Part shown: positions 13,780 to 22,394 of the stretch, one piece after another
Position numbering within the stretch: position 1 is the stretch's first letter
Layout: the number at the start of each line of letters is the position of its first letter
Assembly: GCA_049967035.1 (NCBI GenBank)
Contig: JBMFTM010000005.1
Location: 1-26,207 of the forward strand
Reading direction: 5' to 3'
Source of the DNA: Acidifodinimicrobium sp049967035
GTDB lineage: Archaea; Nanobdellota; Nanobdellia; Parvarchaeales; Parvarchaeaceae
Length of the DNA stretch: 26,207 nucleotides
The notes under the pieces: generated by a model
The model's database searches: none
The model's input: the letters and a program-made list of their open reading frames with translations, nothing else
What the model was told of the DNA's origin: nothing
Program-made: the position numbers and the translations under genes

Positions 13780-15205
13780 TATAAAGAATAAAAAGGAAAA
13801 AGATGTGATAGGCTGGTTCAATGAGATCCTACTAAAAGCAAAGGTTGTAGACTTCTCAAGTGTCAAGGGCTTCTCAGTTTACATGCCATATGGATATATG
13901 ATGTGGGAGATAAGCCAGAAATACCTAGACAAAAAATTCAAAGAATTAGGAGTAGAGAATGTCTACTTCCCATCACTTATACCAGAACATCTACTTGCAA
14001 AAGAGGAAAAACATATAGAGCATTTCAGTGTGGAAGCAGCTTGGGTCACAATGGGCGGTGACAAGAAGCTAGACGAGAGATTAGCAATAAGACCCACATC
14101 AGAGACTATAATATATGATAGCCTGTCAAACTGGATAAAAAGCTACAGAGACCTGCCGATGCTGCTGAATCAATGGGTGAATATAGTTAGGTGGGAGACA
14201 AAAGAGACCCGTTTCTTCCTGAGAGGCAGAGAGTTCCTATGGCAGGAGGGGCACTGCGCCTTCCGCACAGAGGAGGAAGCAGAGGGGAATGCACTAAAAA
14301 TCGTAAAGATTTACAAGGAGTTCATGGAAGAGATCATGGCAGTGCCAGCTTTCATCGGCCTTAAAAGCGAAAGAGAAAAGTTTGCCGGCGCTGACAAAAG
14401 TTACACTTTAGAGGTGTTTTTGCCCGGCAACTACGCATCTCAGGCCGCTACCTCTCATGTCCTTGGAACAAACTTCTCTAAGCCATTTGAAATAAAGTTC
14501 CTGAATGAGAAAAATGAATGGGAATATGTGCACCAGACGTCATGGGGTATAAGCACAAGAACTATAGGAGTGATGGTGCTAGAATTTGGAGATGACAAGG
14601 GGCTTGTTCTGCCGCCTAGAATTGCACCTATACAAATTATCATTATACCGATACTCGGAAGCAAGGGGGATGAAAAGATTTTAAGTGAGTCAAAAAGGAT
14701 TAGAGACGAGCTTTTGAAGCTAGGCATTAGAGTAAAACTTGATGACGATAAAGACTCCTCTCCAGGGTGGAAATTCAATGAGTATGAATTAAAAGGAGTT
14801 CCCATGCGACTTGAAGTCGGGGAAAAAGAACTGCTGAACGGAGAGCTGACTTATAAAGTAAGGTTTGATGGAGAGAAAGGAGTGATAAAGTTGGACAAGC
14901 TCGACTCAATAGTCGAAAAACTTAATTCGATTCAATCAAAGATGCTTAATGAGCAGAGAAAGAAGACGATGTCAAATATCAAGATCACCGATAACAAAGA
15001 TGAATTCATAACCGGGTTGAAAGAGAGAAAATACATACTTAAAGCCGCCTGGTGCGGGAGCGAAAAATGCGAGGACAAGATAGAAGAGGAAACTAGCGCC
15101 AGCTCCAGGTTCATACCTGCTGATAAGGAGGAGCTGATATCGGACAAGTGCATATACTGCGGCGAAAAAGCAAGATTTAACGCTTACTTTGCGCAGTCAT
15201 TTTGA
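13769..15205 (+). CDS. proS: Prolyl-tRNA synthetase, archaeal/eukaryotic type
   Basis: This 478-residue class II synthetase charges tRNA-Pro. Visible are the N-terminal GWFNEILLKAKVVDFSSVKG, motif 1 region MPYGYMMWE, the proline/ATP-site segments RPTSETIIY and NQWVNIVRWETKETRFF, REFLWQEGHCAF (motif 2), HQTSWGISTRTIG (motif 3), the anticodon-binding domain (about 285-390), and a C-terminal zinc-binding module with Cys in AAWCGSEKC and CIYCG. Length fits the archaeal form lacking the bacterial editing insert. The C-terminus ends AYFAQSF, whereas relatives commonly end in Tyr. The ATG lies inside the end of a tnpB remnant and has only a weak ribosome-binding site. The methyltransferase gene follows three bases after its stop. 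Confidence 0.95.
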   Translation: MADSIKNKKEKDVIGWFNEILLKAKVVDFSSVKGFSVYMPYGYMMWEISQKYLDKKFKELGVENVYFPSLIPEHLLAKEEKHIEHFSVEAAWVTMGGDKKLDERLAIRPTSETIIYDSLSNWIKSYRDLPMLLNQWVNIVRWETKETRFFLRGREFLWQEGHCAFRTEEEAEGNALKIVKIYKEFMEEIMAVPAFIGLKSEREKFAGADKSYTLEVFLPGNYASQAATSHVLGTNFSKPFEIKFLNEKNEWEYVHQTSWGISTRTIGVMVLEFGDDKGLVLPPRIAPIQIIIIPILGSKGDEKILSESKRIRDELLKLGIRVKLDDDKDSSPGWKFNEYELKGVPMRLEVGEKELLNGELTYKVRFDGEKGVIKLDKLDSIVEKLNSIQSKMLNEQRKKTMSNIKITDNKDEFITGLKERKYILKAAWCGSEKCEDKIEEETSASSRFIPADKEELISDKCIYCGEKARFNAYFAQSF

Positions 15206-15208
15206 TGG

Positions 15209-15703
15209 ATGGAAGACGCAGTTGATTACTATAATGCAATAAGTGGCAGCTATGAAAAACTGTACAGAGATGAGCAGATAAGAAAGATAAAATTTATTCT
15301 TAAACATCTTGATGTCGATAAAATAGGGACCGTGTTAGACATAGGCGCCGGCACTGGGATATTTGAGGAATTCTTGAAAGACAAGAAAGTGATAGCTATT
15401 GAACCCTCAAGTCTTTCTGATGAGATAATCAAGAAAGACCTAAAAAATGTTAATCTAATACGAAGCAGAGTGGAAGAAGTAAACCTAAATGAGAGATTTG
15501 ATCTTGTAATATGCCTGACAACACTTCAAGACCTGAACAAAGAAACTAGGGAGATATGTCTAGAAAAAGCCTTTGAATACTGCAAAGAAGGAGGAGAAGT
15601 AATCATTTCGGTGCTGAAAGCATCCCAGATAGATTTATCCTACCTTAAACCAATGGCAATTGAAGATGCTCAGAATGATATTATATTTTTCTTCAGAAAA
15701 TAG
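15209..15703 (+). CDS. Class I SAM-dependent methyltransferase
   Basis: This 164-residue protein has the Rossmann-like methyltransferase core: motif I VLDIGAGTG (42-50), an acidic residue at the end of strand 2 (IAIEPS), and motif IV-like FDLVICLTTLQDL. It belongs to the broad family of small-molecule, tRNA or protein methyltransferases; the substrate cannot be told. It is shorter than most and lacks an obvious extra substrate domain. It follows proS by three bases, so the two are co-transcribed. It ends directly against the stop of the convergent unknown gene. Confidence 0.8.
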   Translation: MEDAVDYYNAISGSYEKLYRDEQIRKIKFILKHLDVDKIGTVLDIGAGTGIFEEFLKDKKVIAIEPSSLSDEIIKKDLKNVNLIRSRVEEVNLNERFDLVICLTTLQDLNKETREICLEKAFEYCKEGGEVIISVLKASQIDLSYLKPMAIEDAQNDIIFFFRK

Positions 15704-16417
15704 CTAAATATACATGCCGTCAAAAGGTTGAGACACCTTCTTCTTGTGCTCTTCAATTTTAGGTTCTCCCTCCAATAAACGCTTGTCATGATATTCTTTT
15801 AAAACCTGTAGAAAAGTCACCAATCTCATATTATCATCTGTATCTATAAGCTCGTTCTCTCCTTTATCGAAGTTGTACCTATACAATCTCTTGTTATTCA
15901 ATTTATCCCCACTGAAAGTTTGCCTTAAAGTAAGAATCACCTCATCCTCTCCCACCAGCTTTATACCTATAGACCTTTGATTGAAATAAGGATCATAGCG
16001 CCAGTAAAAGCTTCTGGCTATTACGCTTTCACTTAGCTCATATCTACTTAAGTCTAATGTAGAACCCTTTGCTTTAAGCGTGAATGTATCCATGGTCGGC
16101 CTGTGACCATCTCCACTAACCCCTGGAACATATAGCTCGCCTATTATCCTATAAGCTCCGTCTAGCTTGATCTCCTCTTCTGGGCTCAAAAGGCTTATAT
16201 CTAGTATTTTGTCCAAACTGCGTTCGGCCCTATCAACAGCCTCTGAATCAGAAGGAAGCATCAGAATCTCATACTTACCTTTCAAGGAATCCCAAAGAAA
16301 ATTCTCATATATTTGCTTTATTCTATATTTAGGGTCATCTAATTTCTTTTGGAGTATATACTTATCCGCATTGGTTATCAAGCCTTCATCTACCAGCTTT
16401 TCTATGGTTTCGAACAT
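15704..16417 (-). CDS. Unknown protein, 237 residues
   Basis: No family is recognised. The N-terminal third is helical and charged (MFETIEKLVDEGLITNADKY, then a Lys/Asp-rich region). The centre has alternating hydrophobic strands (AYRIIGELYVPG, TFTLKAKGSTLDL, SIGIKLVGEDEVILTLRQ) that suggest a beta-sandwich or barrel, and the C-terminus is a charged helix. No signal peptide or membrane segment is present, so it is probably cytoplasmic. A TATA-like element lies about 33 bases upstream. It diverges from tfb across a 124-base gap. Confidence 0.7.
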   Translation of the reverse strand: MFETIEKLVDEGLITNADKYILQKKLDDPKYRIKQIYENFLWDSLKGKYEILMLPSDSEAVDRAERSLDKILDISLLSPEEEIKLDGAYRIIGELYVPGVSGDGHRPTMDTFTLKAKGSTLDLSRYELSESVIARSFYWRYDPYFNQRSIGIKLVGEDEVILTLRQTFSGDKLNNKRLYRYNFDKGENELIDTDDNMRLVTFLQVLKEYHDKRLLEGEPKIEEHKKKVSQPFDGMYI

Positions 16418-16446
16418 AATGATAATAATATTCAGAAAGGAACATC

Positions 16447-16454
16447 AATATAAA
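16447..16454 (-). promoter_or_regulatory. TATA box for the unknown gene at 16417
   Basis: The minus strand reads GTTTATATTG about 33 bases upstream of the ATG, giving a short leader of about seven bases. Confidence 0.45.
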
Positions 16455-16505
16455 CTTAACTATTACAAGAGAAGGTTATCTGCAGATTCCCTCAGAATAG
16501 AAAGC

Positions 16506-16513
16506 TTTAAATA
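16506..16513 (+). promoter_or_regulatory. TATA box with BRE-like context for tfb
   Basis: GAAAGC followed by TTTAAATA fits the archaeal BRE-TATA pattern. A start about 25 bases downstream falls a few bases before the ATG at 16542. Confidence 0.6.
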
Positions 16514-16541
16514 TGAATTTAATCATTTATATTTAAACCTT

Positions 16542-17468
16542 ATGGTAATATCTAGCGAAACGAACGTGAAGAAATGCCCACACTGCGGCAGTAAAGATTT
16601 AAGGTATGACAAGACCACAAATGAGTTAATCTGCCAAAAATGCGGTTATGTCATAGAGCCCGATTCGATAGACTATGGAAGGGAATGGAGGGCATTTGAA
16701 GAGGAAAAAGGCGGAGAAGAAAAGGGCAGAATGGGCCTCCCACTCAGCTATACAAAGTATGATAAAGGCACAAGCACTGTTATAGGAAAAGCAAGTGAAT
16801 CTATAAAACTATCAAATTCAAACAGAAGAACTTTCTATAAACTTAGGAAATGGCAGCCGAGGATTTCAACTGCGTTTGAAAGAAACTTGAAATTTGCGCT
16901 TACAGAGCTTAGACACGTGAGCAACCAGTTCCATGTATCAAATATAATACAGGAAGAAGCAGCGAAGATGTACAGGGAAGCGATAAACAGGAGACTAGTT
17001 AGAGGCAGATCAATGGATAGCGTAGTGGCAGGCGCCCTATACGCCGCCGCGAGGAAAAACAGAAAGCCTATAACTTTAGACGAGATCTCGGAAGCATTCG
17101 GGATCGAAAAGAAGGAAATAGGCAAAGCTTACAGGCTGCTGTGCAGGGAGCTTGGAATAAAGATATTGCCAACTTCGCCGAAGGATTATGTCTATAAATT
17201 TGCAGCCGTTCTAAATGTCTCCAATAAAACGATAAACGATGCGATAAAGCTCCTTGATGAAGCTGAGGATAAGGGTTTGATAAGTGGCAAGGGGCCGATG
17301 GGGATAGCGGCTGCGGTCTTATACATAGCAACACTAATCAATAAAGAGAAGAAAACACAGAGAGACGCGGCAAAGGCAGCTGGAATAACCGAAGTCACAA
17401 TAAGGAACAGATACAAGGAGCTTTACACCGCACTGAGATTAAAGGAAAGGTTCAAGATAGAAGAGTGA
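16542..17468 (+). CDS. tfb: Transcription initiation factor IIB (TFB)
   Basis: This 308-residue protein is archaeal TFB, which binds the TBP-DNA complex and recruits RNA polymerase. It has an N-terminal zinc ribbon with C12/C15 and C31/C34, the B-reader/linker (YGREWRAF, then the polar segment to about 95), and two cyclin-like repeats (about 105-205 and 210-303). The second ends with the DNA-reading helix-turn-helix TQRDAAKAAGITEVTIRNRY, which contacts the BRE. The frame is open about 125 codons further upstream, but that part has no TFB similarity and overlaps the divergent gene, so the ATG at 16542 next to the TATA box is chosen. Length and motifs are canonical. Confidence 0.95.
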   Translation: MVISSETNVKKCPHCGSKDLRYDKTTNELICQKCGYVIEPDSIDYGREWRAFEEEKGGEEKGRMGLPLSYTKYDKGTSTVIGKASESIKLSNSNRRTFYKLRKWQPRISTAFERNLKFALTELRHVSNQFHVSNIIQEEAAKMYREAINRRLVRGRSMDSVVAGALYAAARKNRKPITLDEISEAFGIEKKEIGKAYRLLCRELGIKILPTSPKDYVYKFAAVLNVSNKTINDAIKLLDEAEDKGLISGKGPMGIAAAVLYIATLINKEKKTQRDAAKAAGITEVTIRNRYKELYTALRLKERFKIEE

Positions 17469-17472
17469 AAAT

Positions 17473-17724
17473 TCACTCCACAAACTTTACATCCTTGTTT
17501 TTAATCTGGCCAGGTAGGCCCCTATTAAACCTAGCGACCACCTCGCCTTTATTCCCATGGACCCTTGTTATTGTGCCTCGTATGCTTGTTTTCGAGAAGC
17601 TGACCTCCACACGCTTGCCTATGTATTTGCTGGCTTCTGCTCTCGTTTCAGCCTTGTCAAGCTTTATAATCGCTTGGTTCTGAGTCTGGGTTTTTCTCCC
17701 GCGCCTGTAAGACAATATTTTCAT
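17473..17724 (-). CDS. rpl35ae: Large-subunit ribosomal protein eL33 (L35Ae)
   Basis: The 83-residue product matches archaeal L35Ae: the YRRGRKTQTQNQAII N-terminus, AEASKYIGKRVEVSF, and the signature GTITRVHGNKGEVVARFNRGLPGQ. It forms a small beta-barrel on the 50S subunit. It is co-transcribed with, and overlaps by four bases (ATGA), the nucleotidyltransferase gene upstream, so translation is probably coupled. Its stop lies four bases from the convergent tfb stop. Confidence 0.93.
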   Translation of the reverse strand: MKILSYRRGRKTQTQNQAIIKLDKAETRAEASKYIGKRVEVSFSKTSIRGTITRVHGNKGEVVARFNRGLPGQIKNKDVKFVE

Positions 17725-18800
17725 ACTTTACCCTTGGGGATGTAATCCTTCCCCTCCTCCTGCTTTTTGAAGGATGCCTCGTCCACCATCGGCTTCGGCA
17801 TGCCTTTCTTCTCCCTCAGTTTCTCTATCTCCTTAAGTATCTTATCTACCACCTTCTTTGCCTCGTTGTATTTCTTTGAGTACTCCTCACCAGTGATTGA
17901 CTTTATCTCACCATGATCTATGTCTTTAAACCATTTAACTATGTCCGCCACAGCATCAACATCCTCCTTGGACAATAGATGCTCCTTTTCTACGGCTATC
18001 GCTTCCAGTTCCTTGCTCACTTCCTTAGGAGTTGGCGGCAGATAGCCTAACTCCATCAGTATGGACTGACCGGCAGAGACAACTGCATTGAAAAGATCAC
18101 TGCTAAGCTTCCTTGACAGTGTATCGTCAGCCCAGTTAAGGAGCTCTTCTGCTGTCACTATATTGGAATCGATGGATTCCTTGGTTGGCAGGATATTCCC
18201 ACTCTTGTAAAGCATCTGCAAAGGCACAAAGAAACCAGTGTCATACACAGCAACTCCATCCTTAAGGATGGTCAATATAACTGGATTCGGCTTGACTATC
18301 GACATCCAAAATTCGCTCAATGGATAGGCCTGTGAATGGATCTTGTCTGAGAAGTCTTTTGCTATCTCAGCCATCTTTATGAACAATCTGTCCTTGAGTT
18401 CCTTTAAAGTGAACTTTCTTATGTCTGTGTCATCGACTATGAAGGCGACATCTATATCCGATTTCGGCGACAGATTATTCTTTGTCTTTGCGCTTCCGAA
18501 TAGAACTATTGACTTTATGTACCTATGAAACATCGCCAGTATTCTGAGAAAGTAAGCCCTAAGCGCATTTGCATCCTTCTGATCAAAAAGCTGGTTTATT
18601 ATATCGAAAGATATTCCAGCGAGCTGACCTGGCGGTTCCACCGTAGATTTATCCTCATCATTTGACTGCAGCCCTATGAATGAACTTAGATAGTCCACCC
18701 TTTCATTCAGCTCGTCTATCTTTGAAGACAGAAGCTCTATCGATGAGAAGAGTTTGTTCAAAGCGTTATCTGCAGGGTTCACGTTCTCAATTTGATGCAT
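17721..18800 (-). CDS. Nucleotidyltransferase-domain protein with coiled-coil N-terminus
   Basis: The 359-residue protein has an N-terminal coiled coil (about 12-45), then a Pol-beta-type minimal nucleotidyltransferase domain. The metal-binding pattern is visible as FGSAKTKNNL then SDIDVAF (G102/S103, D115 and D117). A helical region (about 210-330), possibly HEPN-like, and a basic tail ending YIPKGKV follow. Such proteins are conserved in archaea but their substrate is not established; it is much larger than MNT toxin-antidote proteins. Linkage with eL33 suggests a housekeeping, RNA-related role. GGAGG lies five bases before the ATG. A tnpB relic ends 42 bases upstream. Confidence 0.8.
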   Translation of the reverse strand: MHQIENVNPADNALNKLFSSIELLSSKIDELNERVDYLSSFIGLQSNDEDKSTVEPPGQLAGISFDIINQLFDQKDANALRAYFLRILAMFHRYIKSIVLFGSAKTKNNLSPKSDIDVAFIVDDTDIRKFTLKELKDRLFIKMAEIAKDFSDKIHSQAYPLSEFWMSIVKPNPVILTILKDGVAVYDTGFFVPLQMLYKSGNILPTKESIDSNIVTAEELLNWADDTLSRKLSSDLFNAVVSAGQSILMELGYLPPTPKEVSKELEAIAVEKEHLLSKEDVDAVADIVKWFKDIDHGEIKSITGEEYSKKYNEAKKVVDKILKEIEKLREKKGMPKPMVDEASFKKQEEGKDYIPKGKV

Positions 18801-18841
18801 GTTTCCTCCATTCCAAACATTCTTATGACAAAACTTACCAA

Positions 18842-18973
18842 TTACTGATATTTATTCTTATAACTACTCCAGGCGGCATTGCTTATTGACTTAGCCAGGT
18901 AGTGATTCTTTTCCATTCTCTGATATTCAAGGTTTCCATCACGATACAAATGAAAATTGTATGCAGTTAGCAT
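18842..18973 (-). pseudogene. tnpB relic ORF (43 codons)
   Basis: The frame starts MLTAYNFHLYRDG, the TnpB N-terminus. It then jumps to NLEYQRMEKNHYLAKSISNA and AWSS, which matches the conserved TnpB segment near the second RuvC motif (usually L.I..M.KN..LAKSI.DA.W). About 170 or more residues between them are missing and the C-terminus is lost. It is thus a different deletion from the other two copies. No nuclease activity is possible. Confidence 0.75.
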
Positions 18974-19072
18974 ATTGTTGCTTTACACCTTTTACTTATT
19001 TATGTGTTTTCTTTTTTTGTTCGCTTTCACCCCATGATTCAAATCGTGTGTTTTCCCACTCACACCTGATAA
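18842..19072 (-). mobile_element. Degenerate IS200/IS605-type mini-element upstream of the nucleotidyltransferase gene
   Basis: On the minus strand the left end starts after TTAT with CAGGTGTGAGTGGGAAAAC. It continues with the TTTGAATCATGGGGTGAAAG hairpin region and CGAACAAAAAAAGAAAAC, nearly identical to the copy at 13391. The right end is not recognisable and decays into the promoter region of the next gene. There is no tnpA. Confidence 0.7.
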
Positions 19073-19084
19073 GAATATACATAA

Positions 19085-19093
19085 TATTTATAG
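19085..19093 (+). promoter_or_regulatory. TATA box for the 574-residue protein gene
   Basis: TATTTATAG lies about 37 bases upstream of the ATG at 19126, just outside the element left end. The predicted start is near 19113; AAGGG before the ATG may serve as a weak ribosome-binding site. Confidence 0.4.
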
Positions 19094-19125
19094 CTTCAAA
19101 CTCATATATATTCTTATAAGGGCGT

Positions 19126-20850
19126 ATGAATTTGAATGTAGACTTTTCTAAAATGAACGTTGGGGAGATCTCCAGCTTCATAAGCGAGCTGAAAGGCAGA
19201 GCATCAGGTCTTAATTCCCATTATATGGGAGACATTAACCCAAAAAATCTAATCTACGCCACCAAGAAAAGGCTGCCGGATATAGGCATTATAGGTAACC
19301 CTGGCGGATACTTTGTTTCAGTCGATATCAATAAGAAATATCAGGTGAACTCCGAATATTTGATGATTTCACAAGAGTTTGGTAAACTTGGCTACAAAAG
19401 ACTAAAGGAACTTGAAACGGTTGAACCTTCAGCTTTTTCAAATATTTTGAACATCTTCTTGGAAAGAAGGAAGAACCTTGAAGATAGGGTGATGCAGATA
19501 CTTGGGGCTGTTAACCAGGTTCTTAAATCGATAATAAACATAATATATGAACTTAAGGAGATTGACAGGAACCTTGAATTCTATTACAAGAGCAGATCTC
19601 AAGACAAAAATGTCGCCCAAGCTGCGGAGCAGGAACTGAAGAGGATATTTATAGACAATGTAGACGCAAGGAAGGGGGGAGCAAGTTTGCTGTCTCTATC
19701 TAGATCTGCCAATCAGAATCCCGCCGGTCCTGGATACCTGGATATAGTGTCTGTCTTCTATGCAATAAACAGTCTAGACGACGTTGAGAAGCTGAATAGA
19801 AACGAGATGTACAAGAATATCTTGAGAAACAGAAGACTAGAGTATGATGACTGGAAAAAGATGAATGAAACTGACCTTAAGACTCGTAGAAACCTATTGC
19901 TGCAGTATCTGGAGAGCCAAGCAGCGTCTTTTGAGTTCTACAAGAAATCTGCGTACCAGAACCTTGTTATATTGAAGAGGATGAGCATGAAGGGGGTGTC
20001 CAAAGGCGCTGAGTTCCAGAAACAAACCGGCATGCTTGATTTCTCCGAGTATGCTCTATTTACAGTTGATGTCATCGGCTACAAGGAAGTGTATCTGGGC
20101 AATTACAATGTAGAATGGAGAAATCTTTTCGGAGGAAGCAAAAAGATTATGGTGCCTGCAAGCGCTCAGCAGAAAACTATAAATCCTCTGCCGATAAACA
20201 GGGGGCCAAAAGAATCTGAAGCAGCGTTTATAAGACAGGCAATAAAAAAGTACGGCCCCAAAGTGATAGCAGGGATAGAGATGGATTTCTTGTTCAAGGA
20301 AAAACAGATGTTTCCAAAGGACATGCCACAGGTGCCGCCACAGTATGAGGGGGCGCTAGATATCAAGCTGAACCCTTACTGCTTTACATTGGAGGAGTGG
20401 TATCTTTTCAAGAAAGCCTCGGTTGCGCTTATAGACAAAACTGTTTTCGAAGGGGTGGAAAGCATGTCTGTCACATCACTCAATGCAATACAAACCGAAT
20501 TGACGCATTACTTAGACGAAGCAAAAAAAGCAAGAGAAGAGAAAAAAATAAAGCCTGCAGAAAGCCTTGCATTGGTTGATATATATAACTCCTTCAAGGA
20601 GGACATCTTGTCAATCGTTGGCATAGGGAAGAGTCTGAATCAATCAAAATCACATGGGCTATCTTTTGACCCAGAGCTTTATGAGATACAGGTAAACAAT
20701 AGATTGTCGAGCATGATTAACATGAAAGACGCAATCAAGGTAGGGCTTTCAGTTTCCATAAATGACACTGAAGCGATATACGAAGAGTTCAAGAAAAGGT
20801 TCAGACTACTCAATGATATACCTAAATTCGCCCCATTTGAACTTAAGTGA
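19126..20850 (+). CDS. Large soluble protein of unknown function, 574 residues
   Basis: No family is recognised. It is mainly alpha-helical and charged, with coiled-coil-prone stretches (about 115-165, 255-300 and 450-480). A middle section (about 320-430) looks more globular, with DFSEYALFTVDVIGYKEVYLG and a Pro-rich loop (MFPKDMPQVPPQYEG). No signal peptide, membrane helix, P-loop or obvious catalytic motif is seen. It is a single-gene transcription unit between an IS relic and the convergent helicase gene, whose stop it overlaps by eight bases. Its size and good coding pattern make it certainly real. A structural, scaffold or chromosome-associated role is a guess only. Confidence 0.8.
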   Translation: MNLNVDFSKMNVGEISSFISELKGRASGLNSHYMGDINPKNLIYATKKRLPDIGIIGNPGGYFVSVDINKKYQVNSEYLMISQEFGKLGYKRLKELETVEPSAFSNILNIFLERRKNLEDRVMQILGAVNQVLKSIINIIYELKEIDRNLEFYYKSRSQDKNVAQAAEQELKRIFIDNVDARKGGASLLSLSRSANQNPAGPGYLDIVSVFYAINSLDDVEKLNRNEMYKNILRNRRLEYDDWKKMNETDLKTRRNLLLQYLESQAASFEFYKKSAYQNLVILKRMSMKGVSKGAEFQKQTGMLDFSEYALFTVDVIGYKEVYLGNYNVEWRNLFGGSKKIMVPASAQQKTINPLPINRGPKESEAAFIRQAIKKYGPKVIAGIEMDFLFKEKQMFPKDMPQVPPQYEGALDIKLNPYCFTLEEWYLFKKASVALIDKTVFEGVESMSVTSLNAIQTELTHYLDEAKKAREEKKIKPAESLALVDIYNSFKEDILSIVGIGKSLNQSKSHGLSFDPELYEIQVNNRLSSMINMKDAIKVGLSVSINDTEAIYEEFKKRFRLLNDIPKFAPFELK

Positions 20851-22378
20851 ACGGGTTCAAAGTCCCATCATTAATTATCATGTTCTTGTCTTTCTTTAAT
20901 CCCTCAACTAGCTTTCTCATTGCCTTCTCTCTTCTTTTTGAGACCCAATAATAACCCTCATCATTTGTGCCTGCTGTTATAAGCATATATACTGTGCCGA
21001 CATTGAACCTCCCAACTCGCCCTCTTCTTTGAATTGATCTTATGGCACTTGGGACGGCTTCATAGAAAATTGCTACGTCTACGTCTTTGATTGAGATTCC
21101 TTCCTCAGCCACACTTGTAGCAATGAGCACGTTGTAAACCCCAGACTCAAAATCTCTGATTATCTCTACTTGCTCCTTCTGTGACAAACCCCCATTCCCC
21201 TGGCCTATAAATCTTACAGGTGAAATACCCTCGATATGCTTAAGATGTTTGAATATTATGTCTACCGTGTCCCTGTATTGCGTGAAAACTATGCACCTCT
21301 TGCTCTTATCCATCTTCTCCTTCAATATACGCTCAACTTCCGCAAGCTTTGGCGTTTCTATGCCTCTTTCAAGCAGATGGCCAGCCATTTCAATGATGTA
21401 TTTCGTCTCTTCAAGCTTAGCTATCTCCTTGTCGGATTTGGCCTTTCCAATGACTATCTTTTGCATAAAATTCCTAAATGCCTCCAAACTCTCGATTGCA
21501 AGAAGATCGTAAGCATGATACAGCTTCAATATCTTAGAGGTTATTATAACCCCTCTTATGACATAGAATTTCCTATCACCTGAGGCCATCTTTTTCCTGA
21601 ATTCGCTTTGCAATTGAAGTATTAGCCTCCTGTTTATCTTACTTGCCGATACGTCCTTCATTATCCCAACTTCTTTCAGATCTGAGATGTTTTGGTCTAT
21701 TAGGCCCTTTACCTTGACAAGAAGATCCAGAATCTCCGGCGGGAGCGTTACCTTTATCTCCTCAATTAATTTGGACTTAACGTATTTTGAAACGTCTTCA
21801 TCTATTTCACTCTTCATCTCTATGTTCGATATGCCCAGATTTTTGCATATGGCCTTGATCTTTGCCATATCTGAGGCAGGAGAGGCAGTTAGCGCAAGAA
21901 GGCTGGGAAACTTTGAGGATTTGTAAAAAGCCTTTGCTACATTAACATAAGAATAATTTCCTATCGAATGATGCGCTTCGTCGACAACTAACACGCTGAA
22001 GCTGCTCAGATCAATATTAGAAGTCGAAATGTCATTTTCTATAGTCTGAGGCGTGGCGAATATCACTTGGTGCGCGTCATATTCCTGCTTTCTTCTATCC
22101 GGAGGGATCTCTCCGCTAGCTATGCCTAGTGAAAACCTTGTCAGCCTTGAGAAGGTCCTATAATGTTGTTCTATCAGAGGCTTTGTAGGGGCAAGAATCA
22201 ATGCTTTTGAGCCTTCGTACTTCGAAAGACGGTAATTTACAACCATTATGCTTATTATTGTCTTCCCAAGCCCAGTTGGTAGGACCACAAGTGTATTTTT
22301 GTCCTTTGCTGATTCAAATATGCTGTTCTGATAGTCCCTACTCTCTATTAACTCATGCTTTATAAAATCATCTACCAT
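20843..22378 (-). CDS. Hef/FANCM-type helicase without nuclease domain
   Basis: This 511-residue superfamily 2 helicase has the Hef layout: RecA-like domain 1 with Walker A PTGLGKT (34-40), the VVDEAHHS DEAH box, and LTASP motif III; a helical insert (about 210-330) typical of Hef/FANCM/MDA5-like helicases; and RecA-like domain 2 with VFTQYRDT, IATSVAEEG and QRRGRVGR (motif VI). It remodels forked and Holliday-type DNA during replication-fork repair. Full Hef carries an XPF/ERCC4 nuclease and HhH region after the helicase, but this protein ends right after motif VI plus a short tail. A separate nuclease elsewhere may partner it. Its start lies 16 bases after a surface-protein gene stop, so it is the last gene of that operon. 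Confidence 0.88.
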   Translation of the reverse strand: MVDDFIKHELIESRDYQNSIFESAKDKNTLVVLPTGLGKTIISIMVVNYRLSKYEGSKALILAPTKPLIEQHYRTFSRLTRFSLGIASGEIPPDRRKQEYDAHQVIFATPQTIENDISTSNIDLSSFSVLVVDEAHHSIGNYSYVNVAKAFYKSSKFPSLLALTASPASDMAKIKAICKNLGISNIEMKSEIDEDVSKYVKSKLIEEIKVTLPPEILDLLVKVKGLIDQNISDLKEVGIMKDVSASKINRRLILQLQSEFRKKMASGDRKFYVIRGVIITSKILKLYHAYDLLAIESLEAFRNFMQKIVIGKAKSDKEIAKLEETKYIIEMAGHLLERGIETPKLAEVERILKEKMDKSKRCIVFTQYRDTVDIIFKHLKHIEGISPVRFIGQGNGGLSQKEQVEIIRDFESGVYNVLIATSVAEEGISIKDVDVAIFYEAVPSAIRSIQRRGRVGRFNVGTVYMLITAGTNDEGYYWVSKRREKAMRKLVEGLKKDKNMIINDGTLNPFT

Positions 22379-22394
22379 ATGATATGATCTAGAA

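Noticed and set aside
16167..16541. N-terminal extension of TFB upstream of 16542
   Set aside because: The extension is antisense to the divergent gene, has no TFB similarity, and the TATA box fits the ATG at 16542.
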